Positions 36,700 to 45,014 of a stretch of 64,000 nucleotides of DNA are shown one piece after another. The notes beneath the pieces were generated by a model. That model was not told where the DNA came from. It saw nothing but the letters and a program-made list of their open reading frames with translations, and did no database searches. Numbering within the stretch: position 1 is the stretch's first letter; every line of letters starts with the position of its first letter. The stretch covers positions 86,888 to 150,887 of the forward strand of contig NZ_BEWA01000001.1 in NCBI RefSeq assembly GCF_003112535.1. The letters are read 5' to 3'. The stretch comes from Streptomyces rishiriensis (lineage in GTDB: Bacteria; Actinomycetota; Actinomycetes; Streptomycetales; Streptomycetaceae). The position numbers were made by a program, and so were the translations under genes.

Positions 36700-37706
36700 C
36701 GGTGCTCCCCGTCTTCGGGGCCGCCGGTGTCACGCAGAGTCCGTTGCATGATCGTCCTTTCTGGGGGGAGGTCCGCGCCCAGGGCTTGCTGGGCGCTCAG
36801 CAGCTGCTCGAGCGCGCGGTCGACGACGCCGGGGCGGGGCCGGCCTCGCGCGGCGGACTGGGCCGCGAAGCGCAGCGTGCGGGGCAGTTCGCCCCAGGCC
36901 GCCGACGCGGCCGCGCCCGACTCCGGGTGGAGGCGGCCGTCGGCCACCGCGAACGCCAGCGCGTAGGTGTGGTGGCGGGCGGCCGCCCACAGGTCGTCGG
37001 CGTACCGGGCGAGCGCGGTGGCGTCGGTGCGCAAGGCGCCGGCGATCGCCGCCAGCGACGTCTCCAGACGAAGGCTCCAGGTTCCCGGGCCGGGCGCGGC
37101 GCCGCCTGCGGGCGGGGCGGCCTGCCAGGTCAGCCATCGGTAGTGCCCGGCGGAGGGGACCGGTGTCTCCTGGCCGAGCGCGAACCGGTCGCGCCGCACC
37201 ACCTCCGGCGGCGGGTCCGGCACGGGGGCCAGGGCCGCGGCCAGGTCGGCGTCGCCGATCCAGCCGTGGAAGGGTTCCTGGTCGCCGAAGGGGGTGAGGG
37301 CGCTGAAGTGGTCGGCCACCCGCCAGCGGCCCGCCCGGTGCTCGTGGATCAGCAGCCAGTGCGGGGCGTCCGCCCGCCCGTGGGCCGCCGCCCAGGGCAG
37401 GTGGCGGGTGTTGCCCGCGGCCAGGACGCGCTGCTCGCGGTGCAGGGTGTCGAGCAGCGCGGCGCGGGCCGCCGGCCAGCCGGCCGCGCCGCGGTAGGCC
37501 AGCTCCCGGCCGTCCCCGGTCCGGTCCACCCGGGGGTGGTGGGAGAAGGCCAGTTCGCCGGGGGGCAGGTCCAGGCGCACGGCGAGGCGGACGCCCTCGG
37601 CGAACCGGCGGCGCACGCCCGGCACGTCGGGCGCCAGGTGGGCGAGGAGGTTCGTCGTGTAGCAGCTGAGATCCGGCATCGTGGCCGGCGCGCCGGTCAG
37701 GTTCAC
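36696..37706 (-). CDS. BtrH-like (papain-fold) acyltransferase candidate
   Basis: The 336-residue protein lacks a well-known name. Its N-terminal half contains DLSCYTTNLLAHL (Cys15), NTRHLPWAAAHGRADAPHWLL (His116) and WRVADHFSALTPFG (Asp132). The order Cys, HLPW, His, Asp is shared with the N-terminus of the carrier-fusion protein at 43776-45014. It fits the BtrH-N domain, a papain-like fold that transfers acyl groups from carrier proteins in butirosin synthesis. The C-terminal half is helical. I infer acyl or aminoacyl transfer from a carrier protein; peptidase activity is an alternative. Confidence 0.55.
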   Translation of the reverse strand: MNLTGAPATMPDLSCYTTNLLAHLAPDVPGVRRRFAEGVRLAVRLDLPPGELAFSHHPRVDRTGDGRELAYRGAAGWPAARAALLDTLHREQRVLAAGNTRHLPWAAAHGRADAPHWLLIHEHRAGRWRVADHFSALTPFGDQEPFHGWIGDADLAAALAPVPDPPPEVVRRDRFALGQETPVPSAGHYRWLTWQAAPPAGGAAPGPGTWSLRLETSLAAIAGALRTDATALARYADDLWAAARHHTYALAFAVADGRLHPESGAAASAAWGELPRTLRFAAQSAARGRPRPGVVDRALEQLLSAQQALGADLPPERTIMQRTLRDTGGPEDGEHR

Positions 37707-38338
37707 GAGGGGTCCAAGTCAGGGCGAGGGGCGGAGAAGGCGCAGCTCAACGGCGTCCGCGAGAGGTCGCGCAGGCTGATCCACTGGAAGTCGTGCCACT
37801 GGCCGCGGCGGCGGCCGGGCCGGATGTCGATCGCCCAGGGCCGGCCGGACAGCCCGGTCCCGGCCGCTTTGACGCAGGCTTCCTGGGCGGTCCACACCCA
37901 GGCGAACTCGGCCGCCCGGGTGCGCTGCGGCAGTGGGGCGACCTGCGGGGTGTGGGCGCCCAGGCAGCGGCGCAGCAACGCGTCGGGGACGCTGTCGGGG
38001 GGCTGCTGGACGTCGACGCCGACCCGGCGGTGCCGGGCGACGGCGACGGCGACGGCGTCTCCGTCGTGGGAGATGCTGATGCCCGTGCCGGGGGCTCCGG
38101 CGAGGACGGGGCGTCCCTGCTCCTCGGCGAGCACCGGCTCGTCGGCCAGTTCCGGGAGCGTGGCGCGCAGCAGGTGGCGCAGCAGGGCGCGGCTGGCGAG
38201 GAACTCCTCCACCCGCCAGCGGGGCAGGACGGCCGCGGCCGCCCGGTCGTGGGGGTGCGGGTCGGGGCGGGCCCACTGGCCGCGTTCGCCCCGCGCCACC
38301 CAGACACCGGGGGTGACCTGGAGCGTCAGAAGAGTCAT
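37703..38338 (-). CDS. Sfp-type phosphopantetheinyl transferase
   Basis: The 211-residue protein attaches phosphopantetheine to carrier proteins. The motifs RRVGVDVQ (magnesium Asp) and FAWVWTAQEACVKAAGTGL (WTxxEAxxKxxG) are clear, with ISISHDGDAVAVAV for CoA phosphate binding. The sequence has the length of the Sfp group. It is coupled by 4-bp overlaps to the BtrH-like gene and to the acyl-CoA dehydrogenase gene. It should activate the carrier proteins at 40.7, 46.4 and 52.9 kb, the fused carrier at 43.8 kb and the NRPS. Confidence 0.9.
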   Translation of the reverse strand: MTLLTLQVTPGVWVARGERGQWARPDPHPHDRAAAAVLPRWRVEEFLASRALLRHLLRATLPELADEPVLAEEQGRPVLAGAPGTGISISHDGDAVAVAVARHRRVGVDVQQPPDSVPDALLRRCLGAHTPQVAPLPQRTRAAEFAWVWTAQEACVKAAGTGLSGRPWAIDIRPGRRRGQWHDFQWISLRDLSRTPLSCAFSAPRPDLDPS

Positions 38339-39504
38339 GAGCGCAACTCCGTGAGTAGGGTGTCCGCGTGATCGGCCACCGCGGCGAGGACGACCTCGGT
38401 GACGCCGCCGCCGATGCCCAGGACGCCTGCCTCGGCGCGGATGGTCTGGGCGCCGTCGCGGGCGAAGCCGTCGGCGCCCTGGAGCTGGGCGCAGGCGGCC
38501 AGCACGGGGTCGGCGACGAGGCCCGCCGCGGATTTCAGCAGGGCGGCCGCCGCGAGGTCCTGGCGGCGGGTGACCCGGTCGCCGAGGCTCTCGCACAGCG
38601 CGCGCAGCTGGCGCACCTGCACCAGGCAGGCGGCGTAGCGCTGGCGCACGGCGTCGTGGTGCCACAGGGGCCGCCCGTCGCCGTGCCGCCGGGTCAGCCG
38701 TTCCCTGGTGTCGGCGAGGACCCTGCTGGTCAGCGCCACCGTCCACAGGGCGCCCGCCAGGCGTTCGGTGCCCATGTGCCGGGCGAAGAGCGCCATGCCG
38801 CGTCCGGGCCGCCCCACGATGTGGTCGGGCGGCAGCCTCACGCCGTCGAGTTCGACGTGGCCGGTCGCCGAGCCCGCGAGCAGGTCGCTGCCGGCCGGGC
38901 GCACGCGCACACCGGGCGCCGTGGCGGGCACGAGCACCCAGGTGAAGCTGGTGAAGTGCCGGCCGGGCCGGTGCCGGGCCAGGACCAGCAGCCGGTCGGC
39001 GGCGCACGCGGTGGTGATCCAGCGTTTGCCGCCGGTGAGCAGCAGCCCGTCCGCTGAGATGTCCACCTCGGTGCCGAGGCCGGCCAGGTCCGAACCCGGC
39101 GCGGCGCTGTCGGTGGCGGCGAGCGCCACCGTCGCCGCCCCGGACAGCGTCTCCTCGAGCGCCTGGCGTACGGGTCCCGTCGCGGGGGCGCAGGCGGCGA
39201 GGACCGGCAGTGCGCCGGCCGCCTGGACCAGCACGCTGAGGGTGACGCCGTTGTCGCCGCGGGCGTCCACGGCCCCGATGAGGGCGGCGAGGCGGGCGGG
39301 GTCCACGGCGGCGGTGGTCCCCGGGGCCGGGCCTGCGGGGTCGTAGAGGTCGGCCAGGACGCCCGCCTCGCCGAGCGCCGCCCACACCTCGGACACCGGT
39401 GCGGCCGCGGGAAGCGCGGCCAGCGCGGTGGCCGCGCGCGGGCGGTGACGCGCGGTCGGGGCGCGACCGGTCTCGATCAGGTCAGGCAAGGCGCACCTCC
39501 GCAT
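38335..39504 (-). CDS. Acyl-CoA dehydrogenase-like flavoprotein 1
   Basis: The 389-residue protein has the ACAD middle-domain pattern ATVALAATDSAAPGSDLAGL and LLLTGGKRWITTACAADRLLVLARHR, and a helical C-terminal domain (AAAALLKSAAGLVADPVLAACAQLQGADGF). The usual catalytic Glu of the YEGT motif is not there; the segment reads LGIGGGVTEVV. Related proteins oxidise carrier-bound aminoacyl groups (as in pyrrole-2-carboxyl formation) or methoxymalonyl precursors. It overlaps the second ACAD gene by 23 bp, so the two may form a heteromer or act in sequence on the acyl carrier protein encoded next to them. Confidence 0.8.
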   Translation of the reverse strand: MRRCALPDLIETGRAPTARHRPRAATALAALPAAAPVSEVWAALGEAGVLADLYDPAGPAPGTTAAVDPARLAALIGAVDARGDNGVTLSVLVQAAGALPVLAACAPATGPVRQALEETLSGAATVALAATDSAAPGSDLAGLGTEVDISADGLLLTGGKRWITTACAADRLLVLARHRPGRHFTSFTWVLVPATAPGVRVRPAGSDLLAGSATGHVELDGVRLPPDHIVGRPGRGMALFARHMGTERLAGALWTVALTSRVLADTRERLTRRHGDGRPLWHHDAVRQRYAACLVQVRQLRALCESLGDRVTRRQDLAAAALLKSAAGLVADPVLAACAQLQGADGFARDGAQTIRAEAGVLGIGGGVTEVVLAAVADHADTLLTELRS

Positions 39505-40687
39505 CGAGCAGGGCGAGCTTGCCGTCGACCAGGTGCAGGCGGTCGTTGCTGTAGTTCAGGGCGGCCGAGCGCAGGTCCCGCAGGCTGTGTTCCAGGCGGG
39601 TGGGTGAGTCCTTGAGGTAGCCGTGGCGCATGCCGACGGCGTCCACCAGGTCGTCGACGGCCCGGTGGCACTCGTCCGCCGCGGTGATCTTCAGCGCGTT
39701 GAGCAGCAGCTGGACCCGGGGCACGCTGAGGTCGTCGGCGCTCGCGACGACCTGGCGGGCGCGCTCCAGCAGTGCGTGCACCGTGTCGATGCGCTGCCGG
39801 GCCCGGGACAGCCGGGTCAGCAGCAGTTCGGAGTCCAGGTCCACGCGCCCGCGGGTGTGCGGGGAGCGCAGCAGTTTGACGACGCGGGAGAGGGCGCCCG
39901 CCGCGGTGCCGAGCCAGCACGCCGACCAGCCCAGGTGGGCCATCGGCCCGAACACCGTGGTCACGATGGTGCGGAACGCGCCGTGCTCGCCCACCACCTG
40001 ATGGGCGGGGAGCGTGCCGGTCAGCCGCAGGGCGACGCTGTGGCTGGCGCGCATGCCGAGCGGCTGCCAGTGGCCCGACCGCTCGACGGTGAGCTGGTCG
40101 CGGTGGGCGTAGACCAGCGACACCTGATGCGGGGAGGCCGGGGGCGGGCTCTGCATGGTGACCAGGAAGCCGTCGGCGTACTCGCCGCCGGTGACGATCG
40201 GCGCGAAGCGGTCCAGCAGGAGCTCGTCCTCGTGTGCGGCGAGCGCCGACCGGCTGCTCAGCAGGTGGCCGCCCTTGCCGGCCTCGGTGGTGACGGACGC
40301 CAGGTACATCCGGCCCGCGGCGATCTCGGGCAGGAGTTCCTCGCGCAGCCTGTCGTTGGCGTAGCGCACCACCGCGGCCACCTGCTGGCAGTGCATCACG
40401 AAGATCATCGCCACGGACGTGTCGACCCGGCCCAGGGCGATGCCGGCGCTCACCACGTCGTCGGTGGTGCCGCCGAGGCCGCCGTGCGATGCGGGGACGA
40501 GGAGGCCGAGCAGGCCGGTGCGGCGCATCTCCTGCAGCGCCTCGAGGGGGAACGAGGCGTCCCGGTCGGTGCGTTCGACGTGCTCGGCCGCCACGGCGGC
40601 GACGCGGGCCACCCGGTCGGCCACTGCCGTGGCGCCCGGCCCGGCGGCCGGGGCGGGCCGGGCGGGGGCGAACGTCGGCGCGCTCAC
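39482..40687 (-). CDS. Acyl-CoA dehydrogenase-like flavoprotein 2
   Basis: The 401-residue protein has FPLEALQEMRRTGLLGLLVPASHGGLGGTTDDVV (N-terminal ACAD domain), YLASVTTEAGKGGHLLSS and a C-terminal helical domain with VDAVGMRHGYLKDSPTRLEHSLRDLRSAALNYSNDRLHLV. The YEGT-type Glu is replaced within LNYSNDR, a feature of hydroxylase-like or specialised ACADs. The GTG start at 40687 was chosen because it overlaps the carrier-protein stop (40684-40686), giving tight coupling to the ACP, its likely substrate carrier. Confidence 0.8.
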   Translation of the reverse strand: MSAPTFAPARPAPAAGPGATAVADRVARVAAVAAEHVERTDRDASFPLEALQEMRRTGLLGLLVPASHGGLGGTTDDVVSAGIALGRVDTSVAMIFVMHCQQVAAVVRYANDRLREELLPEIAAGRMYLASVTTEAGKGGHLLSSRSALAAHEDELLLDRFAPIVTGGEYADGFLVTMQSPPPASPHQVSLVYAHRDQLTVERSGHWQPLGMRASHSVALRLTGTLPAHQVVGEHGAFRTIVTTVFGPMAHLGWSACWLGTAAGALSRVVKLLRSPHTRGRVDLDSELLLTRLSRARQRIDTVHALLERARQVVASADDLSVPRVQLLLNALKITAADECHRAVDDLVDAVGMRHGYLKDSPTRLEHSLRDLRSAALNYSNDRLHLVDGKLALLDAEVRLA

Positions 40688-40959
40688 GCGGCCCTCACCT
40701 GGGTCCCGTCCGCGCCGTGGTGGGCGCCGAGCGCGGCGTGCACCACGCTCCACAGGCTGCCGGCGGTGGCGAACGTGTCGTCGTTCATGTCGTCGTCGGC
40801 CAGGGTCACGCCGAAGGCGTCCTCGATGGCGAAGAGCAGTTCGATGGCCTGCATCGAGTCCAGGCCCAGCTCCCGCAGCGGCGCGTCGGGGGTGATCTCC
40901 TGCTCGCCGAGGAACTTCAGGAACGGCGTGAGCAGTTCGGTGAAACGGGTGTCCATCAC
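40684..40959 (-). CDS. Free-standing acyl carrier protein (BtrI-like position)
   Basis: The 91-residue carrier protein has the phosphopantetheine site GLDSMQAIELLFAIEDAFGVTLADDDM, with the Ser in DSM. It lies between the PLP decarboxylase gene (overlap at 40956-40959) and the ACAD gene (overlap). In butirosin synthesis a stand-alone ACP carries glutamate while a DAP-decarboxylase-like enzyme removes its alpha-carboxyl. The same gene set here suggests an amino acid is loaded, decarboxylated and desaturated on this carrier. Confidence 0.9.
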   Translation of the reverse strand: MMDTRFTELLTPFLKFLGEQEITPDAPLRELGLDSMQAIELLFAIEDAFGVTLADDDMNDDTFATAGSLWSVVHAALGAHHGADGTQVRAA

Positions 40960-42278
40960 TTCACTCCGGGGTCGGTGCCGGCCGGGGCCGGGACGGTGGT
41001 GCGGGTCAGGTGGATGCGGGTGATCTCGGGGGCCGCGCCGGGGCGGTCGCCGTCGACGACGGCTTCCGCGGGCAGCGGATGGCCGAGGAAGGCGACGAGG
41101 CTCGCGCTCAGCCCGTACGCGCCGACGTTGGGGACGGCGAGGAGGTCACCGGGGGCGAGCGCGGGCAGCTTCGCGGCGCGCGCCCAGGTGTCGAGCGGGG
41201 TGCACAGCGGGCCGGTGACCAGGGTGTCGCGGAGCGGACCGCCGTCGCCGTCGGCGTCGGTTCGGGCGCCGTGCGGCACCAGGCGGGGGTTGAGGGCGGG
41301 CAGCCGCCGCAGTCCCGACATGCCGCCGAGGTGGTTGATGCCGGACTCCAGGACGACGACGTCCTTGCCGTGGGAGCGCTTCACGTCGAGCACGGCCGTC
41401 AGCAGGACCCCGGCCGTGCCCACCAGGTAGCGGCCCGACTCGAAGACGACCCGGGTGCCGTCGGTGTGCCGGGCGGGCAGTTCCGCGTCGAGCAGCGCGG
41501 TCAGCCGCGGCCGCAGTCCCGACAGGTCGATGCGCTCGCCCTGCGTCGCGAACGGCGCGCCGAAGCCGCCGCCGAGGTCCAGGACGCGGATGCGCGTCCC
41601 GTGTCCCGCCAGGGCCGCCGTGAGCGTCTTGGCGGTGTGCAGCGAACGGGTGAACTGGCCCACCAGCGCGTCCACTTCGCCGAGGTTGGTGCCCATGTAC
41701 AGGTGCAGGCCGGCGACCTCGGCGTGCGGCCGGCTCGCGAACAGTTCCGGCCGGTCGAGGACCCACCGGGTGTCGGCGCCGAACTGCGAGGCCACGCCGG
41801 TCATCGCCAGGCCCTGGCCCGGCACCGGCTGGTCGTCGTTGACGCGCAGCAGACACCGTGCGGCGACGCCGGCCCGGCCGGCCAGCCGGTCCAGCTGCCC
41901 GATCGCGTACGGGGAGTCCACGGAGAACGTGCGCACGCCCAGCCGCAGCGCGTGGCCGATCTCCTCGTCCCGCTTGCCCGGACCGGTGTACAGGACGTCC
42001 GCGGCCGGCCAGCCGGCCGTGAGCGCGGCCTGCAGTTCGCCGGTGGAGCACACCTCGGGCAGCGCGCCGCGCTCGCGCAGCACGGCCAGCAGGCGGGGGT
42101 GGGCGTTGGCCTTCAGGGAGTAGTACAGGCCCGCGCCGCCCGGCAGCGCCTCCACCAGCGCGTCGTGGTTGCGGCGGACCTCGGCCAGGTCGTAGACGTA
42201 GGCGGGGGTGGGCAGGCGCGTCAGGACGTCGTCGGGCGCCGGCGGGGCCGGCCGCACGGTGCTACCGGGCCGCGGCAC
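40956..42278 (-). CDS. Fold-III PLP decarboxylase (BtrK/DAP-decarboxylase-like)
   Basis: The 440-residue protein has the PLP lysine in LYYSLKANAHP (Lys56), the GG loop HLYMGTNLGE and DLGGGFGAPF, and the partner-subunit cysteine in TGPLCTPLD. That replaces the CESGD of diaminopimelate and ornithine decarboxylases and fits enzymes that act on carrier-bound substrates such as BtrK. It is flanked by an ACP gene (4-bp overlap) and an AMP ligase gene (17-bp overlap). I infer decarboxylation of an amino acid, perhaps glutamate, tethered to the ACP. Exosortase-associated homologues share this gene set, so other substrates remain possible. Confidence 0.82.
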   Translation of the reverse strand: MPRPGSTVRPAPPAPDDVLTRLPTPAYVYDLAEVRRNHDALVEALPGGAGLYYSLKANAHPRLLAVLRERGALPEVCSTGELQAALTAGWPAADVLYTGPGKRDEEIGHALRLGVRTFSVDSPYAIGQLDRLAGRAGVAARCLLRVNDDQPVPGQGLAMTGVASQFGADTRWVLDRPELFASRPHAEVAGLHLYMGTNLGEVDALVGQFTRSLHTAKTLTAALAGHGTRIRVLDLGGGFGAPFATQGERIDLSGLRPRLTALLDAELPARHTDGTRVVFESGRYLVGTAGVLLTAVLDVKRSHGKDVVVLESGINHLGGMSGLRRLPALNPRLVPHGARTDADGDGGPLRDTLVTGPLCTPLDTWARAAKLPALAPGDLLAVPNVGAYGLSASLVAFLGHPLPAEAVVDGDRPGAAPEITRIHLTRTTVPAPAGTDPGVK

Positions 42279-43776
42279 GGGAGGCCTCCTGGGTCAGGGC
42301 GGCGAGCGCCTTGCGGTCGACCTTGCCGTTGCCGGTCAGCGGCAGCGCGTCGACGACCAGGCAGCGGCGGGGGATCTTGAACTCCTCGATCTGCTCGCGC
42401 AGGGCCTGGAGCACCTCGGCGGGCGACAGCTCGCCGACCGCGAAGAGCACCGCGGGGCGCGGGCCCTGCGGCGGCAGGACGGCGGCGGCGGCGACCGCCG
42501 GGACGCGGCGGGCGGCGGCCTCGACCTCGGTGGCGCTGACGCGGAAGCCGTTCTCCTTGTAGATGTCGTCGCGCCGGCCCTCGAAGTACAGGTATCCCTC
42601 CTCGTCCACCCAGCCGTAGTCACCGGTGTGCAGTTGCGGCAGCAGGCCCTCCACCCGGTGGAAGCGCTGCGCGGTGAGCTCGGGGCGGCGCCAGTACCCG
42701 GCCATGACGTTCGGGCCGCGCACCACGATCTCGCCGACCTCCCCCGCAGGCCTGCGCCGGCCCTGTTCGTCGACGACGAAGACCTCGGTGCCCGGCAGTG
42801 CGCGCCCGCTGGAGCCGGGCCGCTCCAGGTCGGCGTCGGGCGGCATGATCGTGGCCCGCTTGCACTCCGTCAGACCGAACATCAGCTGCACCCGCAGTCC
42901 CGGCAGCGCCGCACGCAGCGCCTCGAGCGTCTGGGCGGGCATCGCCGCGCCGGTGTTCGTCAGGAGCCGCAGCGGCGGCCGTTGCCGGGGGGTGCGGCGC
43001 AGCAACCGGGCCAGGGCGTCGGCCACGGACGGGACGGCGGCGAGCACGGTGGCGCCCGTGCTCGCCAGGTTCCCCAGCAGCGCCGGGCCGGCCTCGGCGG
43101 GCCGGCCGATCACCACGTGGGCGCCGGCCTGCGCCGACAGGAACAGCTGGTAGAGGCCGTAGTCGAAGGACAGGGGCAGTGGGCTGTAGACGACGTCGCC
43201 CGCACGGTACTCCAGCACCGACTGGATGGCCGTGGCGGCGAACGTCAGCTGCTGGTGGGTGCTGACGACGGCCTTGGGCAGCGCGGTGGTGCCGGAGGTG
43301 TAGATCAGGCACACGGGGTCGACGGTGAGCGGGCCGGGCGGCGCATCGCGCGGCGGGGGCGTGCCGGTGAAGGCCACCGCGGCCACCGCCGGTGTGCCGG
43401 CCGTGCGCACCCCGCGGCGCTGCGCGGCCGCCTGCGCGAGGGGGGCGTCGGTGACGAGCAGGGCGGGCTCGCAGTCGTCGAGGACGTGGTCGAGCTGGAT
43501 GCCGTGGACCTGCTCGTGCAGCAGGGAGAAGGCCACTCCGGCCCGGGAGGCGGCGTACACCAGCGCGGGCTGGGCGGTGGATCCCGGCGCGCAGATCACG
43601 AGCCGGTCCCCGCGCCGCAGTCCGCAGGCGTGCAGCCAGGCGGCCAGCCGCCGGGAGGCCGCGTCGAGTTCGCGGTAGCTGAGGGTGTGGCCGGCGCTGG
43701 TCACGGCGGGCCGCTCGGGCCATTGGGCGGCTGCCCGGTCGAGGAGGTCGTGCAGCAGGTCGGTGTGGGCGGACAT
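42262..43776 (-). CDS. AMP-dependent acyl/aminoacyl ligase
   Basis: The 504-residue ANL enzyme has LIYTSGTTALPKAVVSTH (A3 loop), MFGLTECKRATIMPP (A5), LHTGDYGWVDEEGYLYFEGRRDD (A7/A8) and the C-terminal catalytic Lys in LPLTGNGKVDRKALA. The A3 and A5 shapes are more like acyl-CoA ligases than NRPS adenylation domains. In this gene order it most likely loads the acid or amino acid onto the ACP at 40684-40959. The ATG at 43776 sits at the end of the upstream fusion gene. Confidence 0.85.
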   Translation of the reverse strand: MSAHTDLLHDLLDRAAAQWPERPAVTSAGHTLSYRELDAASRRLAAWLHACGLRRGDRLVICAPGSTAQPALVYAASRAGVAFSLLHEQVHGIQLDHVLDDCEPALLVTDAPLAQAAAQRRGVRTAGTPAVAAVAFTGTPPPRDAPPGPLTVDPVCLIYTSGTTALPKAVVSTHQQLTFAATAIQSVLEYRAGDVVYSPLPLSFDYGLYQLFLSAQAGAHVVIGRPAEAGPALLGNLASTGATVLAAVPSVADALARLLRRTPRQRPPLRLLTNTGAAMPAQTLEALRAALPGLRVQLMFGLTECKRATIMPPDADLERPGSSGRALPGTEVFVVDEQGRRRPAGEVGEIVVRGPNVMAGYWRRPELTAQRFHRVEGLLPQLHTGDYGWVDEEGYLYFEGRRDDIYKENGFRVSATEVEAAARRVPAVAAAAVLPPQGPRPAVLFAVGELSPAEVLQALREQIEEFKIPRRCLVVDALPLTGNGKVDRKALAALTQEASRAAAR

Positions 43777-45014
43777 CAGTTCCCTCCGGTGCGTGCGACG
43801 GGACGGGCGGGCTGCGCCGCCGGGCCGGCGGGCTGGGCGCGCAGCACGATGCGGCAGATGCCGTCGACGTGGTGCAGGTTCTCGGGGACGAGGTCGTCGG
43901 CGTCGAACTCGACGGACAGCTCGCGTTCGAGGCGTTCGACGATCTCCACCACCCGGAAGGAGGTGAAGCCGGGGACGTCCGCCAGCGGGCGCCCCTGGAG
44001 CAGGGCCGCCGGGTCGGCCTTGAGGACGGCGCCCGCGGCGGCCGCGACGCGGGCCCGCAGCAGGGCGGGCACGGGCGTCGCGTCGGCCGGCCGCGGCGCG
44101 GGCGCGCGGAGCGTGGCGGGGCCGAACGCCTCGCGGTCGCGGCCCAGTTGCCGCGCCAGGCGGGTGAAGACCTCGCGGGCCTCGGGCCGGCCGCGCTCCA
44201 CCCGCCGGGAGCCGAGGTAGACGCTCTCGGCCAGCGACTGCCACGCCTCGACGTGGGCGAGGGCCGCTTCGTCGTCGGCGAGCATGCCGCGCGAGCGCAG
44301 GAAGCGGGCGTGCAGCCTGCGGGAGCGGGCCAGCAGCCAGGTCTCCAGGGTGAGCCGGTCGAAGGCGGCGCGCCGGTCGGGGTGCTCCGCGTACGCGGCG
44401 ACGTAGGCGGCGGCCGTCTCCTCGTCCGCCAGGTCGGCTTCGGCCGCGGCCGGGGCGGGGGGACGTTTAGCCGGGGCGAGGGTGAGGGCCAGCGCCGGTG
44501 GGGGCACGGCGGCGGCCAGTTCGGCGCGGCTGAGCGGGCGGCGCACCGGGCGGGCGCTGCCCCAGGGCGTCTCGTTGTGGTAGCCGTCGACCACGACGGC
44601 GTCCGCGTCGGGGGCCGGTTCCAGCAGGAAGCTGTGCTCCATGTGCCGCCGTCCGGCGTAGGGCACCCACGGCAGGTGGAAGGCGTCGGCCACCACGTAG
44701 CGGCCCTCGGCCGGGGTGACGGCCTCGCCCGGTGCGGTGGTGCGGCGCTCCAGGACGGCGAGCCCGAGGCGCTGGGCCGCCTCGCCGAGCTGGTCGGCGG
44801 CGCAGCGTTCCACCGTGGGCAGTCCGTGCGGTCCCGGCAGCGGGCGAAAGCGCAGCACGGCGCCCAGGTCCAGAGAGGTTCCCGGGCCGTGCCAGCGCTC
44901 GGCCAGGATCGCCAGGTTGACCTGGACGCAGTCGAACAGCGGCCAGGGCACGCGGGCGGGCAGGGACGCGCAGGCGGGCCCGGGGGCGGGGGCGGGGGCG
45001 AGGTCAGCGGACAT
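43776..45014 (-). CDS. BtrH-like domain fused to a C-terminal carrier protein
   Basis: The 412-residue protein has two parts. Residues about 20-160 repeat the pattern of the BtrH-like protein at 36696-37706: FDCVQVNLAIL (Cys29), FHLPWVPYAGRRHMEHSFLL (His127) and VVVDGYHNETPWG (Asp143). After a long helical region (about 170-310), residues about 335-395 form a carrier-protein domain with LADVPGFTSFRVVEIVERLERELSVEFDADDL, where the Ser of TSF would carry phosphopantetheine. An acyltransferase fused to its own carrier is unusual. The ATG at 45014 was chosen for its GGGAG site and a short overlap with the TrpB-like gene. Function is inferred. Confidence 0.6.
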   Translation of the reverse strand: MSADLAPAPAPGPACASLPARVPWPLFDCVQVNLAILAERWHGPGTSLDLGAVLRFRPLPGPHGLPTVERCAADQLGEAAQRLGLAVLERRTTAPGEAVTPAEGRYVVADAFHLPWVPYAGRRHMEHSFLLEPAPDADAVVVDGYHNETPWGSARPVRRPLSRAELAAAVPPPALALTLAPAKRPPAPAAAEADLADEETAAAYVAAYAEHPDRRAAFDRLTLETWLLARSRRLHARFLRSRGMLADDEAALAHVEAWQSLAESVYLGSRRVERGRPEAREVFTRLARQLGRDREAFGPATLRAPAPRPADATPVPALLRARVAAAAGAVLKADPAALLQGRPLADVPGFTSFRVVEIVERLERELSVEFDADDLVPENLHHVDGICRIVLRAQPAGPAAQPARPVARTGGN

